DNA from: Clostridium sp. N3C
Lineage (GTDB): Bacteria > Bacillota > Clostridia > Clostridiales > Clostridiaceae
DNA: 64,000 nt
Direction: 5' to 3'
Assembly (NCBI RefSeq): GCF_900095445.1
Contig: NZ_FMJL01000003.1
Location: forward strand, 62,001-126,000
Part shown: positions 28,366 through 38,584 of the stretch, in pieces
How positions within the stretch are numbered: the first letter of the stretch is position 1
Layout of the letters: every line of letters starts with the position of its first letter
Notes under the pieces: model-generated
What the model was told of the DNA's origin: nothing
Seen by the model: the letters and a program-made list of their open reading frames with translations, nothing else
Database searches by the model: none
Position numbers and translations under genes: made by a program

Positions 28366-29502
28366 ATGGCAAATAAAGATTACTATGAAATACTAGGATT
28401 ATCAAAGGGTGCCAGTGATGATGAGATTAAAAAAGCTTTTAGAAAGTTAGCAATCCAATACCATCCCGATAAGAATAAGGGAAATAAAGAGGCTGAGGAA
28501 AAATTTAAAGAGATTAACGAAGCCTATCAAGTATTATCAGATCCAGAAAAAAGGGCTAGGTACGATCAATTTGGTACTGCAGACTTCCAAGGCGGTTTCG
28601 ATGGTTTTGGCGGTTTTGATTTTTCTGATATGGGCTTTGGAGATATTTTTGAAAGCTTCTTTGGAGGAGGATTTTCAGGTAGGAGAAGGAAAGATGCACC
28701 TCAAAAGGGTGATGATATAGAAATGACCCTTAAGCTTACTTTTGAAGAAGCGGTATTTGGGGTTGAAAAAGAGATTAACGTAACCCGTCATGAAACTTGT
28801 GAAACCTGTGGCGGTAATGGAGCGAAACCTGGAACAAGCCCTATTAGCTGTGATAGATGTGGTGGTACAGGTCAAATAAGGATACAGAGAGCTACTCCAT
28901 TGGGAAGCTTTGTAACTACATCACATTGCGATAAGTGTGGAGGAAAAGGAAAAATCATCAATGATCCATGTCCTACATGTAAAGGTAAAGGTAAGGAAAG
29001 AAAGCACAGAAAGATAAAGGTTAATATACCTGCTGGTGTTGATAATGATAATATCATTCCATTGAGAGGACAAGGAGAACATGGCGTTAATGGAGGACCT
29101 CCAGGAGACTTATATATAGGATTAAAAGTTGCCTCTCACCCAGTATTTAAAAGAAAAGGTGTGGATATTTATATTGACGCTCATATTAGTTTCGCACAAG
29201 CTGCCTTAGGAACAGAATTAAAAGTGCCTACCGTTGATGGAGATGTTAAGTATAGTGTTCCTGCAGGAACTCAACCAGGTACCATTTTTAGATTAAAAGG
29301 TAAGGGTGTACCTAGAGTTAATTCATCTGGTAGAGGAGATCAATATGTTAATATAATAGTGGATGTGCCTAAGTCACTAAACGAAAAACAAGTGGAAGCG
29401 CTGAAGCTATTTATGGAGGCCAGTGGAGAACAATGGGATCAAACTAAGGAAACAAAAAAAGGTAGTATTTTTAAAGGGAAAATATTTGGGAAAGATAAAT
29501 AG
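28366..29502 (+). CDS. dnaJ: Molecular chaperone DnaJ (Hsp40)
   Basis: 378 residues from [12 protein letters not shown]; an ATG two codons earlier is possible. J domain with His33-Pro34-Asp35, Gly/Phe-rich linker (about 75-110), four CxxCxGxG zinc repeats ([32 protein letters not shown]) and the C-terminal substrate domain. Stimulates DnaK ATPase. Confidence 0.98.
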   Translation: MANKDYYEILGLSKGASDDEIKKAFRKLAIQYHPDKNKGNKEAEEKFKEINEAYQVLSDPEKRARYDQFGTADFQGGFDGFGGFDFSDMGFGDIFESFFGGGFSGRRRKDAPQKGDDIEMTLKLTFEEAVFGVEKEINVTRHETCETCGGNGAKPGTSPISCDRCGGTGQIRIQRATPLGSFVTTSHCDKCGGKGKIINDPCPTCKGKGKERKHRKIKVNIPAGVDNDNIIPLRGQGEHGVNGGPPGDLYIGLKVASHPVFKRKGVDIYIDAHISFAQAALGTELKVPTVDGDVKYSVPAGTQPGTIFRLKGKGVPRVNSSGRGDQYVNIIVDVPKSLNEKQVEALKLFMEASGEQWDQTKETKKGSIFKGKIFGKDK

Positions 29503-29521
29503 AGATTTTAATTAGTATGTT

Positions 29522-29550
29522 AAAGTTCAGAGATTTTCTCTGAACTTTTA
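29522..29550 (+). terminator. Terminator after dnaJ
   Basis: Perfect 12-bp stem AAAGTTCAGAGA / TCTCTGAACTTT with a 3-base loop and a T-rich tail; ends the heat-shock operon. Confidence 0.85.
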
Positions 29551-29650
29551 TCCATCTTTTATGTTTAAAATAATTAACTATAGATAAAACTTAGATAAAT
29601 ATGATAGTATTTTATTTATAGATGAGAAGCATTACTTAGGAGGGGAAAAA

Positions 29651-30592
29651 ATGAGCGGCAGATGGTATGAAGTTAAGGTAGTTACAAAGAGTGAAGCCAT
29701 AGAGCCAATAAGCGGTATTTTTTATGGTATGGATGTAAAGGGTGTATCAGTGGAGGATCCTAACGATATACTTAATAGGGAACAAGGACCGCTAACCTGG
29801 GATTTTGCAGATATAAATATTTTAGAATATGGTGGCAAAGCTGCGGTGGTTAGAGGTTATTTTAATGAAAGTGAAAGCGAGGAAGAGCTTCTATCCTATG
29901 TTAAAGAAAAAGTTCAAGAGTTAATTGATATGGGAATAGATGTGGGAGAAGGTACTGTAACCTGCCAATTGGTAAAGGAAGAAGACTGGGCTAACAACTG
30001 GAAAAAGTATTACAAGCCTACAAAAATAGGAGGAAAAATAGTTATAAAGCCTGTTTGGGAAGAATATCAAGTTTCTGAAAATGAACTGCTTGTTGAGTTG
30101 GATCCAGGTATGGCTTTTGGTACAGGTACCCATGAAACAACAAGGATGTGTATATTAGCTTTAGAAAAGTATGTAAAGGCTGATACCACTGTCTTTGATA
30201 TTGGTACTGGTTCTGGAATTTTAGCTATTGCTGCAGCAAAGATGGGAGCAAATCATGTAGTAGGTGTGGATTTAGATCCTGTAGCTGTAGATTCTGCTAA
30301 AGAAAATGTAGCTTTAAACAATTTAAATAACATAGAAATACTTGAAGGTAATTTAATGGATGTAGTAGAAGGTAAAGGAGACTTAGTAGTAGCTAATATA
30401 CTTGCAGAGATTATTATTGTTCTTGTGGATCAGGTGAAGGAATGCTTGAAAAAAGGTGGCATTTTTATAGCTTCAGGAATAATTAAGGAAAGAGAAAGTA
30501 TGGTAGTTGAAAAATTAAAAAGTTCAGGTTTTGCTATTAAGGAAACCCTATATGATGGAGAATGGGTTTGCATAGTTTCTGAATATCTATAA
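29651..30592 (+). CDS. prmA: Ribosomal protein L11 methyltransferase
   Basis: 313 residues. N-terminal substrate-recognition domain, then a class I SAM methyltransferase domain with [16 protein letters not shown] and the preceding [14 protein letters not shown] that is diagnostic for PrmA. Trimethylates L11. AGGAGGGG precedes the ATG. Continues into rsmE after 11 bases. Confidence 0.97.
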   Translation: MSGRWYEVKVVTKSEAIEPISGIFYGMDVKGVSVEDPNDILNREQGPLTWDFADINILEYGGKAAVVRGYFNESESEEELLSYVKEKVQELIDMGIDVGEGTVTCQLVKEEDWANNWKKYYKPTKIGGKIVIKPVWEEYQVSENELLVELDPGMAFGTGTHETTRMCILALEKYVKADTTVFDIGTGSGILAIAAAKMGANHVVGVDLDPVAVDSAKENVALNNLNNIEILEGNLMDVVEGKGDLVVANILAEIIIVLVDQVKECLKKGGIFIASGIIKERESMVVEKLKSSGFAIKETLYDGEWVCIVSEYL

Positions 30593-30603
30593 GGAGATTG
30601 GTT

Positions 30604-31356
30604 ATGCATAAGTTTTTCGTAACACCTAATAATATAATAGGAAAAAAAGCTATTATCGAAGGTGATGATGTTAAACATATATATAAGGTATTAAGATTGC
30701 AGGTTGGTGATAAAATCATAATTAATAATTCCCAAGGTCAAGAGTATTTAGGAAGCATCTCTGATATCAATAAAAGTTCTGTTACCGTTGATTTATTGGA
30801 GACTGTTGAGCATAATGCAGAAAGCAATATACAAATAGATTTGTATCAAGGTCTGCCTAAGTCTTCAAAAATGGATTATATAGTTCAGAAGGCTACAGAA
30901 ATTGGAGTGAATTCCATTATTCCTATCATAACTGAAAGAGTAGTGGTTAAAAATGAGATTAGTGAATTTAAAAAAACGGATAGATGGAAGAGAATTGCAT
31001 TGGAAGCTTGCAAGCAATGTAAGAGGACTCTAATTCCAGAAGTAAAGGGACCTATGATTTTTGGCGATCTTATTAAAAATCTAAAAGAGTATGACTTAAT
31101 TGTAGTGCCTTATGAAAATAAAGAACACTATGGTATTAAGAAAATGTGCAAAAATATTAAGAATGAAATTAAAACTGTTGCTATAATAATAGGACCTGAA
31201 GGTGGCTTTGAAGAAGAGGAAATTAAGTCTATGGAAGCTATAGGAGCACATATTGTAACCTTAGGACCTAGAATTTTAAGAACAGAGACAGCAGGTATTG
31301 TAACTGCTGCTTTATTGCAATACGAATTGGGGGACTTAGGAGGAGTGAAAGAATGA
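30604..31356 (+). CDS. rsmE: 16S rRNA (uracil(1498)-N(3))-methyltransferase
   Basis: 250 residues from the ATG six bases after AAGGAGA. SPOUT-fold methyltransferase; IIGPEGGFEEEE and LGPRILRTETA are the conserved SAM-binding trefoil-knot segments. Methylates U1498 in the decoding region. The stop overlaps mtaB as ATGA. Confidence 0.96.
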   Translation: MHKFFVTPNNIIGKKAIIEGDDVKHIYKVLRLQVGDKIIINNSQGQEYLGSISDINKSSVTVDLLETVEHNAESNIQIDLYQGLPKSSKMDYIVQKATEIGVNSIIPIITERVVVKNEISEFKKTDRWKRIALEACKQCKRTLIPEVKGPMIFGDLIKNLKEYDLIVVPYENKEHYGIKKMCKNIKNEIKTVAIIIGPEGGFEEEEIKSMEAIGAHIVTLGPRILRTETAGIVTAALLQYELGDLGGVKE

Positions 31357-32663
31357 AGGTAGCGTTTGCCACCTTGGGCTGCAGAGTTAATCAGTATGAA
31401 TCTGAAGCCATGGCTGAAAAATTTATAAAAGATGGATATCAAGTAGTAAAATTTGATGATGTTGCAGATGTTTATGTCATAAATACCTGTACTGTTACAA
31501 ATATGGGAGATAAAAAGTCTAGGCAGATGATAGGGCGTGCTAGAAGGCTTAATAATGATGCTGTAATAGCAGTGGTAGGATGCTATTCACAAGTGGCACC
31601 TGAGGAGGTTTCTTCCATAGAGGGTGTAGATGTAGTTTTAGGCAGTAGAAATAAGGGCGATATAGTATATTGGGTAAATAGAGCTAGAGATGAAAAAAGT
31701 AAAATAGTTCAGGTAAAGGATGTACTAAGAAACAAAGTTTTTGAAGATCTTAGTATAGAAACTTATCAGGATAGAACAAGGGCATTTTTAAAAATTCAAG
31801 ATGGTTGCAATAGATTTTGCGCCTATTGTTTAATCCCTTATGCCCGTGGTAGTGTATGTAGTAAAAATCCAGAGAAGGTTATTGAAGAAGTAAAGGAACT
31901 TGCTAGCCATGGCTTTAAGGAAATTATTTTGTCAGGAATACATATAGCTTCTTATGGTGTAGATTTAGATGGAAATATAACTTTAGTAGATATATTAGAA
32001 AAAATTAATGAAATACCAGGTATTGAGAGAATACGAATCGGATCTATAGATCCAACCTTTTTTACTGAAGGTGTTATGGATAGAATAAGCAAGCTTGAAA
32101 AGCTATGTCCTCATTTTCATTTATCTATGCAAAGTGGATGCAATACTACTTTGAAGAGGATGAATAGACGCTATACTGCGGAGGAATATTTAAATATAGT
32201 AACTGAATTAAGAAGACGAATTCCGGATGTATCTATAACTACAGATGTAATTGTAGGTTTTCCAGGGGAAACAGAAGAGGAATTTGAAGAAACATATAAT
32301 TTCTTAAAAAATATTAAGTTGAGCAAAACTCATGTATTTAAGTATAGTCCAAGAAAAGGTACTGCAGCAGCTAAGCTTAAAGATGATATAACTCCTGCTG
32401 AAAAGGAAAGAAGAAGCTCTGAGCTTATAAGTTTAAATAACGAAAACGAAAGAAACTTCATAGAAAACTTTATTGGAAAAGAGATGGGAGTTCTATATGA
32501 ACAAAAATCCTCAAAGGGTGAAGGGTATTATGAGGGCTATACTCCTAATTATATTAAGGTGGTAACAGCCTTTGAAAATGATGAAGTAGTTGGTAAAATA
32601 ATCAAAACAAAATTGGTAAAGGTTGAAGAAGAATTTGCATATGGAGAATTGGTAGAGTTATAA
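31353..32663 (+). CDS. mtaB: tRNA t6A37 methylthiotransferase MtaB
   Basis: 436 residues. N-terminal UPF0004 domain (ATLGCRVNQYESEAM and further Cys) holds one 4Fe-4S cluster; the radical SAM core has Cys152-X3-Cys156-X2-Cys159 (CNRFCAYC); a TRAM domain ends the protein. Adds the methylthio group to t6A37, giving ms2t6A, in tRNAs reading ANN codons. Confidence 0.95.
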   Translation: MKVAFATLGCRVNQYESEAMAEKFIKDGYQVVKFDDVADVYVINTCTVTNMGDKKSRQMIGRARRLNNDAVIAVVGCYSQVAPEEVSSIEGVDVVLGSRNKGDIVYWVNRARDEKSKIVQVKDVLRNKVFEDLSIETYQDRTRAFLKIQDGCNRFCAYCLIPYARGSVCSKNPEKVIEEVKELASHGFKEIILSGIHIASYGVDLDGNITLVDILEKINEIPGIERIRIGSIDPTFFTEGVMDRISKLEKLCPHFHLSMQSGCNTTLKRMNRRYTAEEYLNIVTELRRRIPDVSITTDVIVGFPGETEEEFEETYNFLKNIKLSKTHVFKYSPRKGTAAAKLKDDITPAEKERRSSELISLNNENERNFIENFIGKEMGVLYEQKSSKGEGYYEGYTPNYIKVVTAFENDEVVGKIIKTKLVKVEEEFAYGELVEL

Positions 32664-32687
32664 TATGGTAAAGAGGAGGTGACTTTG

Positions 32688-33032
32688 TTGACAAACTGTA
32701 TTTTTTGTAAAATAATTAATGGAGAAATTCCTTCTGAAAAAGTATTTGAAAATGAAAATGTAATTGCCTTTAAGGACATAAATCCAGCAGCACCGGTGCA
32801 TATACTTATTATACCGAGGAAACATATTAGTAGTATAAATGATTTAGAAGAAAAAGATGCATGTATAATAGGAGAAATATTTCTTGCAGCTAAGGAAATA
32901 GCAAAAAAACTTGGTATTGCTGAAGATGGTTATAGAGTTGTTAGCAACTGTGGTGAAAAGGCTGGCCAGACTGTAATGCATTTGCATTATCATCTAATAG
33001 GTGGAAGATCCTTGAACTGGCCTCCAGGCTAA
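32688..33032 (+). CDS. HIT family nucleotide-binding protein
   Basis: 114 residues from a TTG start eight bases after AGGAGG; an in-frame GTG at 32679 overlaps that site. CIFCKIINGEIPS is the HINT-type start, with a Cys4/Cys7 pair, and the histidine triad HLHYHL occupies His98, His100 and His102. HINT enzymes hydrolyse purine nucleoside phosphoramidates. Confidence 0.94.
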   Translation: MTNCIFCKIINGEIPSEKVFENENVIAFKDINPAAPVHILIIPRKHISSINDLEEKDACIIGEIFLAAKEIAKKLGIAEDGYRVVSNCGEKAGQTVMHLHYHLIGGRSLNWPPG

Positions 33033-33073
33033 CAAGAAAGAAATTTATTAAGGGTGCAAAGTTAATGAAATTC

Positions 33074-33103
33074 TTGACAGTTTGTCAGGATATAAGGTAT
33101 AAT
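33074..33103 (+). promoter_or_regulatory. SigA-type promoter for rpsU
   Basis: Consensus TTGACA (33074-33079) and TATAAT (33098-33103), 18-base spacer. Confidence 0.85.
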
Positions 33104-33179
33104 ATTCACTGTGTTATTTGTACCCAAAGGCTGATTTTATTATTTAATAAGATATAGCTAGCGGAGGGAGGGATAATAG

Positions 33180-33356
33180 ATGTCAGAAATTAAAGTTGGA
33201 GAAAACGAAACTCTTGAAAGTGCATTAAGAAGATTCAAGAGAAAATGCGCAAGGGCTGGTGTTCTTTCTGAGGTTAGAAAAAGAGAGCATTATGAAAAGC
33301 CAAGTGTAAGGAGAAAGAAGAAATCTGAAGCTGCAAGAAAAAGAAAATTTAAATAG
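33180..33356 (+). CDS. rpsU: 30S ribosomal protein S21
   Basis: 58 residues, very basic, starting [19 protein letters not shown] and ending in an Arg/Lys-rich tail, the normal S21 pattern. GGAGGGAGG lies upstream. S21 joins the 30S platform and helps mRNA binding. It shares a transcript with yqeY 24 bases downstream, the usual Firmicutes pair. Confidence 0.97.
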   Translation: MSEIKVGENETLESALRRFKRKCARAGVLSEVRKREHYEKPSVRRKKKSEAARKRKFK

Positions 33357-33380
33357 AACTCTTTGAAAGAAGGGACCGAT

Positions 33381-33830
33381 ATGCCACTTAAAGATAGACT
33401 TCAGGAAGATTGGAAGCAAGCTTTAAAGGCTAAGGACAAATTTAGAGCAGACACTATTAGCAGTGCTAGAGCAGCTATATTACAGGTTGAAAAAAACCAA
33501 GGCGCTGCTAGTGTTGATGATGATACTATCATTGAAATTTTAGCTAAGGAAGTAAAACAAAGGCGAGAAGCCATTATCGAATTTGAAAAAGGAAACAGAC
33601 AAGATCTTGTAGATAAGGCTAATGCTGAAATCGAGATTTTGCTAAGTTACCTTCCTCAGCAGCTAAGTGAAGATGAAATATATGAAATAGTACGAGTAAC
33701 AGCCACAGAAGTTGGGGCAAATAGCATGAAGGATATGGGAAGATTAATGTCTGCAGTCATGGAAAGAGTAAAAGGCCGGGCTGAAGGCAAGGTTGTTAGT
33801 ACCATAGTTAAAGAGCATTTAAGCAAATAA
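33381..33830 (+). CDS. yqeY: GatB/YqeY domain-containing protein
   Basis: 149 residues from the ATG behind AGAAGGGA. Helical GatB tail-like domain; LKDRLQEDWKQALKAKD and EIEILLSYLPQQLS are typical. Homologous to the tRNA-binding tail of the GatB amidotransferase subunit; the role of the free-standing form is unclear. Confidence 0.95.
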   Translation: MPLKDRLQEDWKQALKAKDKFRADTISSARAAILQVEKNQGAASVDDDTIIEILAKEVKQRREAIIEFEKGNRQDLVDKANAEIEILLSYLPQQLSEDEIYEIVRVTATEVGANSMKDMGRLMSAVMERVKGRAEGKVVSTIVKEHLSK

Positions 33831-33838
33831 TCAATGTA

Positions 33839-33870
33839 CAAAAGGAATATCCATAAGGATATTCCTTTCT
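33839..33870 (+). terminator. Terminator after yqeY
   Basis: Perfect 12-bp stem AAAGGAATATCC / GGATATTCCTTT with an ATAA loop, followed by T-rich sequence. Confidence 0.85.
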
Positions 33871-34016
33871 TATCTTTTTTGTGAATATAATTTTTCGTTC
33901 TACAAATGTATGGTTATTAGAATTATAGCAATATTTTCCTGTGTTCCTTGATAAATAATAAAAAGTATATATAATATAGTAAATTATAACTTTTATATAA
34001 GTATAAAATATTATTT

Positions 34017-34060
34017 GAAGGTGGTTTGATATATGAGATAAGAAGAGATGTTTATATTGT
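34017..34060 (+). other. Remnant ribosome binding site and start codon of the downstream zinc-ribbon gene
   Basis: GAAGGTGG is followed eight bases later by ATG AGA (34033-34038), after which TAA stops the frame. Removing 10 bases (34040-34049 or an equivalent set) would join this start to MRCLYCSKV and the frame of the next gene. This looks like a small insertion that separated the start from its gene. Confidence 0.6.
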
Positions 34061-34096
34061 AGTAAAGTAATAAGTAATGAAAGAAATTACTATAAT

Positions 34097-34426
34097 ATGA
34101 AAAGTTTCTGTAATGAGCAATGCAAGAACAACTATGCTGAATTTGAGAAAAGTGTAAGTAGAGTAAAGAAACCAGCCCTAATATCTGTTATATCAATGGT
34201 AATTATGATTTTTCTTGGCCTAATATTAACAGCTATTCATAAGGAACTAGGGAAGGTTGTTTTAATTGCAGCCTCAGCAGGAGTCTTTGTGACATTGTGT
34301 ATATTTCCACTTGCTAACCCTGAATCGGTAAAGCGTTTTGGTGTGAAAAAATCTGTGTGGCTTGTTAGAGTTTATGGAATTTTCATGTTATTATGGATTT
34401 TCATAACGAGTTTTGGGTTAATATAA
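34097..34426 (+). CDS. Small membrane protein, N-terminal zinc ribbon cut by an upstream frameshift
   Basis: 109 residues from an internal ATG without a ribosome binding site. Three membrane segments lie at about 28-48, 54-72 and 88-107. The frame is open upstream to 34037 and encodes a CLYCSK knuckle that pairs with CNEQC of the present N-terminus, a short zinc ribbon, but no usual start codon exists in that stretch. The gene is therefore either broken by a 10-base insertion or translated poorly from 34097. Function unknown. Confidence 0.5.
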   Translation: MKSFCNEQCKNNYAEFEKSVSRVKKPALISVISMVIMIFLGLILTAIHKELGKVVLIAASAGVFVTLCIFPLANPESVKRFGVKKSVWLVRVYGIFMLLWIFITSFGLI

Positions 34427-34537
34427 ATCTCAACTCTTATCCATGATAATTATATATAATGCCTAAATTTACTGTATAGTCATTTATTTTATCCATAATT
34501 CATAAATTAGTATGAAAGTATTTTTTGAGGTGAAATT

Positions 34538-34825
34538 GTGGAGGACAAAATAAATAAGGCTAAGGAAAGTCTTGCAAACCAATTGGATTTGCCTAGAGAT
34601 GTAATGTTGAATATACCTAAGATAAGCGTTACAGGAAATAATGAAATTACAATAGAAAATCATAAGGGGATAGTTTTTTTTGGTGATAAGGAAGTAAGAA
34701 TAAATTCAAATGTAGGTTTAATATCCATTTTAGGAGAGGAATTTGAGATCTTATTTTTAGGTGGAAGCACTATAACCATAAGTGGCAAATTTAAAACAAT
34801 CAATTATGAGAGGGATATGCTATGA
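34538..34825 (+). CDS. yqfC: Sporulation protein YqfC
   Basis: 95 residues from a GTG start after GAGGTGA. A small YabP/YqfC-family beta-rich protein (LPRDVMLNIPKISVTGNNEITIENHKG). In Bacillus it is SigE-dependent and paired with yqfD. The stop overlaps yqfD by four bases. Confidence 0.93.
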   Translation: MEDKINKAKESLANQLDLPRDVMLNIPKISVTGNNEITIENHKGIVFFGDKEVRINSNVGLISILGEEFEILFLGGSTITISGKFKTINYERDML

Positions 34826-35958
34826 GTTTAGGAAAGTATGCTAGTGGTGTTGTAAAAATTAAGATTCAAGCAATTGCTCCTGAAAGGATTATAAACCTAT
34901 TTTGGAAAAGTGATATTAAAGTAAGAAATATAACTAGAATAGATATAAGCACAATTATTATGGACATTGATTGGAAGGATTATAATAAAATCAAGGAGTT
35001 GTGCAGTAAAACAGATGCTAGAGTGACTGTTTTAGGAAGAAAAGGCGTACTTTTTTATTTATTACTAGTAAAAAGGCACTTATCCCTAATAGGGGGCTGT
35101 GTTTTTTTTGTAGCTGTTATGCTCTTTCTTTCTACTTTTATATGGTCTATAGAAATAGAATCAGATAAGTATTTAAGCCCCTATGAAATCCGTCAGAAGT
35201 TGTATAGTTATGGCATAAAACCTGGTATTTTAAAAAGTAAGATTGATGTTAAGGCTTTAGAGGATAAAATGTTAAAAGATAGTGATAATATAATGTATTT
35301 TAGAGCTAGAATTGAGGGGGCAACATTGAAAATAGCGGTGGGAGAACGTGTGGAACCTCCACAGATTGAGGAAGCTAAGGAAAGCGGTGATATAGTTGCC
35401 GCAATGGACGGACAAGTTATAGAAATATTTTCAACGGCTGGAACACCTGTGGTGGAACCAGGAGACATAGTTAAGAAAGGACAAGTACTTATTAAGGGAG
35501 AACAAGGTAAAGAGGGAGCTACCTATCCAGTACATGCAGAGGGGAAAGTGATTGCTAAGACCTTTCATGAGTATGAGAAAGAAATGCAAATTAGTGGTCA
35601 ACGTTCAGAACCGACAGGTAATACAATTAAAAATGCATACATAGAAGTTTTAGGGAAAAAAATTTATCTTAAAAAGAGTTTAAATAAATTTACCAACTAT
35701 GATAGAATATTAGATGATAAGGGACATATAAAATATGAAATTTATAATGAAATAAAAACTATCTACTTTAATTTAGATCCTCAAGAGCTTGCGGATAAAA
35801 CTTCCGAAGAATTTCTTAAAAAAACTATGGAATCCTTTGATAAGTCTGCTAAACTTATAGATAAAACAGTGGATAAGGAAGTGAATGAAGAATATTTAAA
35901 GCTTAGGATGGTTTTTGTGGTGGAAATGGATATAGCAAAGGAGCAAAGTGTTGAATAA
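34822..35958 (+). CDS. yqfD: Sporulation protein YqfD
   Basis: 378 residues. An N-terminal cytoplasmic domain (about 1-85), one membrane segment (about 92-112) and a large extracytoplasmic part rich in beta structure define the family (Pfam YqfD). Mother-cell SigE regulon member in Bacillus, with no known biochemical activity. Translationally coupled with yqfC. Confidence 0.93.
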   Translation: MSLGKYASGVVKIKIQAIAPERIINLFWKSDIKVRNITRIDISTIIMDIDWKDYNKIKELCSKTDARVTVLGRKGVLFYLLLVKRHLSLIGGCVFFVAVMLFLSTFIWSIEIESDKYLSPYEIRQKLYSYGIKPGILKSKIDVKALEDKMLKDSDNIMYFRARIEGATLKIAVGERVEPPQIEEAKESGDIVAAMDGQVIEIFSTAGTPVVEPGDIVKKGQVLIKGEQGKEGATYPVHAEGKVIAKTFHEYEKEMQISGQRSEPTGNTIKNAYIEVLGKKIYLKKSLNKFTNYDRILDDKGHIKYEIYNEIKTIYFNLDPQELADKTSEEFLKKTMESFDKSAKLIDKTVDKEVNEEYLKLRMVFVVEMDIAKEQSVE

Positions 35959-35984
35959 ATTAAAAAGCAAGAGAAGGTGAAAAG

Positions 35985-38078
35985 GTGAAGGTAAGAAAAA
36001 AGAAGAAAAGAGATAAACTAAATTTCATAAATAAAATAACTATTTTTATATTAACTTTTATAGTACTGTTTGTCACATTAATAACCTCTTTAATTTCGCC
36101 TAAGTATACCTTAGAAGCTGGGGATATTGCTAAAGCAGATATTAAGGCACCTAGAGAAGTTCAAGATAAAATAGCTACAGAAGAGAAGTATGAACAGATT
36201 AAAAAAAGTATTAATCCACAGTATACTAAGGATAATGAAGTTAAAAACAAAATCACAGAAAATATAAATTTGCTTTTTACAACTCTTAAGGGGCTACAAT
36301 CAGCTACCATTGATAATAATTCTAAAATTAATGAATTGAAAAATAAAACCAATATAGATTTACCTAATGAATTATACATTGAATTATTAGAACTTACTGA
36401 TGATAAGCAAAAAGAATTACAAAGTGCTTTAGTTTCAGCCATAAGTGAGGTTTATGACTATAGTAATATAGAAAGTAAGGATGAAGAGTTAAAAAGTGCT
36501 ATTAATGATGTATTAAACAAGTTGGATAATTCGAATTTATCACAGTCTTTGAAGAACTTGGGTAAAGCTATAGTTGAAAGTGACAATTTTATTAAACCAA
36601 ATTTCTATATAGATGAAGAAGCAACAGAAAAACTAGTGAGTGAAGCTTTAAAAAATGTTGAGCCGGTGATAATAAAAAAAGATCAGCTGATAGTTAAGTA
36701 TGGAGAGCCCGTTACAGAAAATCAAATAGAAGTTTTAAAGGAATTAGGGTTGTTAAACAATAATTCATTAATCCAATGGCGTTTGTATTTAAGCTTAAGT
36801 GTACTTATTTTTAGCGTAATGATATTGCAGTGGTACTATATATATCGTTTTTCTAATTCCATATATAGAGAAAATAAGATTTTAATATTAATAAATGGGT
36901 TGAATTGCTTTTCTCTAATTTTAGCAAGAATAATTGGTATAGCATCACCATTTTTAATTCCTTTCACTGCATGGCCGCTTTTAATGACGCTACTTGTAAA
37001 CTATAAAGTGTCACTAGTAATAAATGCTTTAAATATAATATTACTGAGTTGTAGCTTGGGCTTTAATGTAGAAGCCATTATATTAGCTATAGTTAATACT
37101 GTTTTAGGAGCTATAGTTTTAAAGAAGGTGCAAAACAGGAACAATATTTTTTATTCAACTATACTTATATTAGTAGTTAATGTCATATGCACCTTGAGTA
37201 TAGGATCTATATTAAGTAATAATTTTGTTGAAGTATTAAAGAGAGGTGGTTTTGCAGCGGTAGGTAGCTTAACCTCTGTAGTTTTGACAGTGGGACTCTT
37301 GCCTTTCTTTGAAGTTACCTTTAATATTGTAACGGATATGAAGCTCTTAGAATTGGCAAATCCTAATCAGCCTTTATTAAGAAGACTATTAGTAGAAGCA
37401 CCAGGAACCTATTATCATAGTATACTAGTAGCAAATTTAGCAGAAGTTGCGGCGGAGGAAGTAGGAGCCAATTCTACCTTAGCAAGAGTAGGCGCTTACT
37501 ATCATGATATAGGCAAAATGAAGCGACCATACTTTTTTAAAGAAAATCAAATGGGGACGGAAAATCCGCATGATAAAATAGCCGCAAACTTAAGTGCATT
37601 AATTATTACTTCTCACGTTAAAGATGGATTGCAGCTGGCTAAGGAATATAAACTACCTCTTAGCATACAAGAAATTATTGAGCAGCATCATGGAAATACA
37701 CTGGTTAAGTATTTTTATATTACTGCAAAAAATGTAGCTGAAAATATAGAGGATATAAAAGAGGAGGATTTCAGATACCCAGGTCCAATCCCTAGATCCA
37801 AAGAAGCAGCTATCATAATGTTAGCAGACAGCACCGAAGCAGCGGTTAGATCCTTAAAGGATTTTTCTAGCGAAGGGGTTAAGGATATGGTTGATAAAAT
37901 TTTTAAAGATAAGCTTAATGATGGACAGTTAAATGGTTGCGATTTAACCTTTTTAGATTTAGAAAAAATTAAGAAAGTCTTTCTAAAAACATTAACCGGT
38001 ATGTATCATCAAAGAATAGAATACCCTGAAGACAAACGAATGTTGAAAACTGAGGAGGACAAGAATGATATACGTTGA
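35985..38078 (+). CDS. pgpH: 7TM-HD family c-di-AMP phosphodiesterase PgpH
   Basis: 697 residues from a GTG start (AGAAGGTGAAAAG upstream). One N-terminal membrane helix, an extracellular 7TMR-HDED domain (about 45-280), seven membrane helices and a cytoplasmic HD domain with YYHDIGKM (His507-Asp508) and EQHHGNTLV. The Listeria homologue PgpH degrades c-di-AMP. The B. subtilis counterpart is yqfF. A phoH gene usually stands before it; here none does. Overlaps ybeY by 14 bases. Confidence 0.94.
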   Translation: MKVRKKKKRDKLNFINKITIFILTFIVLFVTLITSLISPKYTLEAGDIAKADIKAPREVQDKIATEEKYEQIKKSINPQYTKDNEVKNKITENINLLFTTLKGLQSATIDNNSKINELKNKTNIDLPNELYIELLELTDDKQKELQSALVSAISEVYDYSNIESKDEELKSAINDVLNKLDNSNLSQSLKNLGKAIVESDNFIKPNFYIDEEATEKLVSEALKNVEPVIIKKDQLIVKYGEPVTENQIEVLKELGLLNNNSLIQWRLYLSLSVLIFSVMILQWYYIYRFSNSIYRENKILILINGLNCFSLILARIIGIASPFLIPFTAWPLLMTLLVNYKVSLVINALNIILLSCSLGFNVEAIILAIVNTVLGAIVLKKVQNRNNIFYSTILILVVNVICTLSIGSILSNNFVEVLKRGGFAAVGSLTSVVLTVGLLPFFEVTFNIVTDMKLLELANPNQPLLRRLLVEAPGTYYHSILVANLAEVAAEEVGANSTLARVGAYYHDIGKMKRPYFFKENQMGTENPHDKIAANLSALIITSHVKDGLQLAKEYKLPLSIQEIIEQHHGNTLVKYFYITAKNVAENIEDIKEEDFRYPGPIPRSKEAAIIMLADSTEAAVRSLKDFSSEGVKDMVDKIFKDKLNDGQLNGCDLTFLDLEKIKKVFLKTLTGMYHQRIEYPEDKRMLKTEEDKNDIR

Positions 38079-38568
38079 AAACATGCAAAATAAAATTAAT
38101 TGGAGTGAGGAAGAAGAAATTAACCTTAAAGAAGTTATAGATTTTGCCTTACGAGAAGAAGGATTAAATCATCCTTATCAGGTTAGTGTCTTGTTGGTGA
38201 ATAATGATGAAATTAAAGACATTAATGGCAAACATAGAAAAATAGATAAGGTTACGGATGTATTGTCTTTCCCGCTTTTAGATTATCCAGAGGGAAAGGT
38301 TTTTAAAGAAATATATGGAAGTAATAACTTTCATGAAAGTATGTTGGATGATGGAGAGCTAGTTCTAGGTGATATCGTTCTTTCTTTGGAAAGGGCAATG
38401 GAGCAAAGTGTTGAGTATGGGCATTCATTTAAAAGGGAGATTTCCTATTTAGTTATACATTCTGTTTTGCACCTTTTAGGTTATGATCATATAAAAGAAG
38501 AGGATAAGATGCGAATGAGAGAAAGAGAAGAATATATATTATCTAGGTTTAATATTTATAGAGATTGA
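38065..38568 (+). CDS. ybeY: Endoribonuclease YbeY
   Basis: 167 residues. The zinc motif [11 protein letters not shown] (His132, His136, His142) is complete. YbeY matures the 3' end of 16S rRNA and takes part in ribosome quality control. GAGGAGG lies inside the end of pgpH. Confidence 0.96.
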   Translation: MIYVENMQNKINWSEEEEINLKEVIDFALREEGLNHPYQVSVLLVNNDEIKDINGKHRKIDKVTDVLSFPLLDYPEGKVFKEIYGSNNFHESMLDDGELVLGDIVLSLERAMEQSVEYGHSFKREISYLVIHSVLHLLGYDHIKEEDKMRMREREEYILSRFNIYRD

Positions 38569-38584
38569 TGTATGAGGAGTTGCT

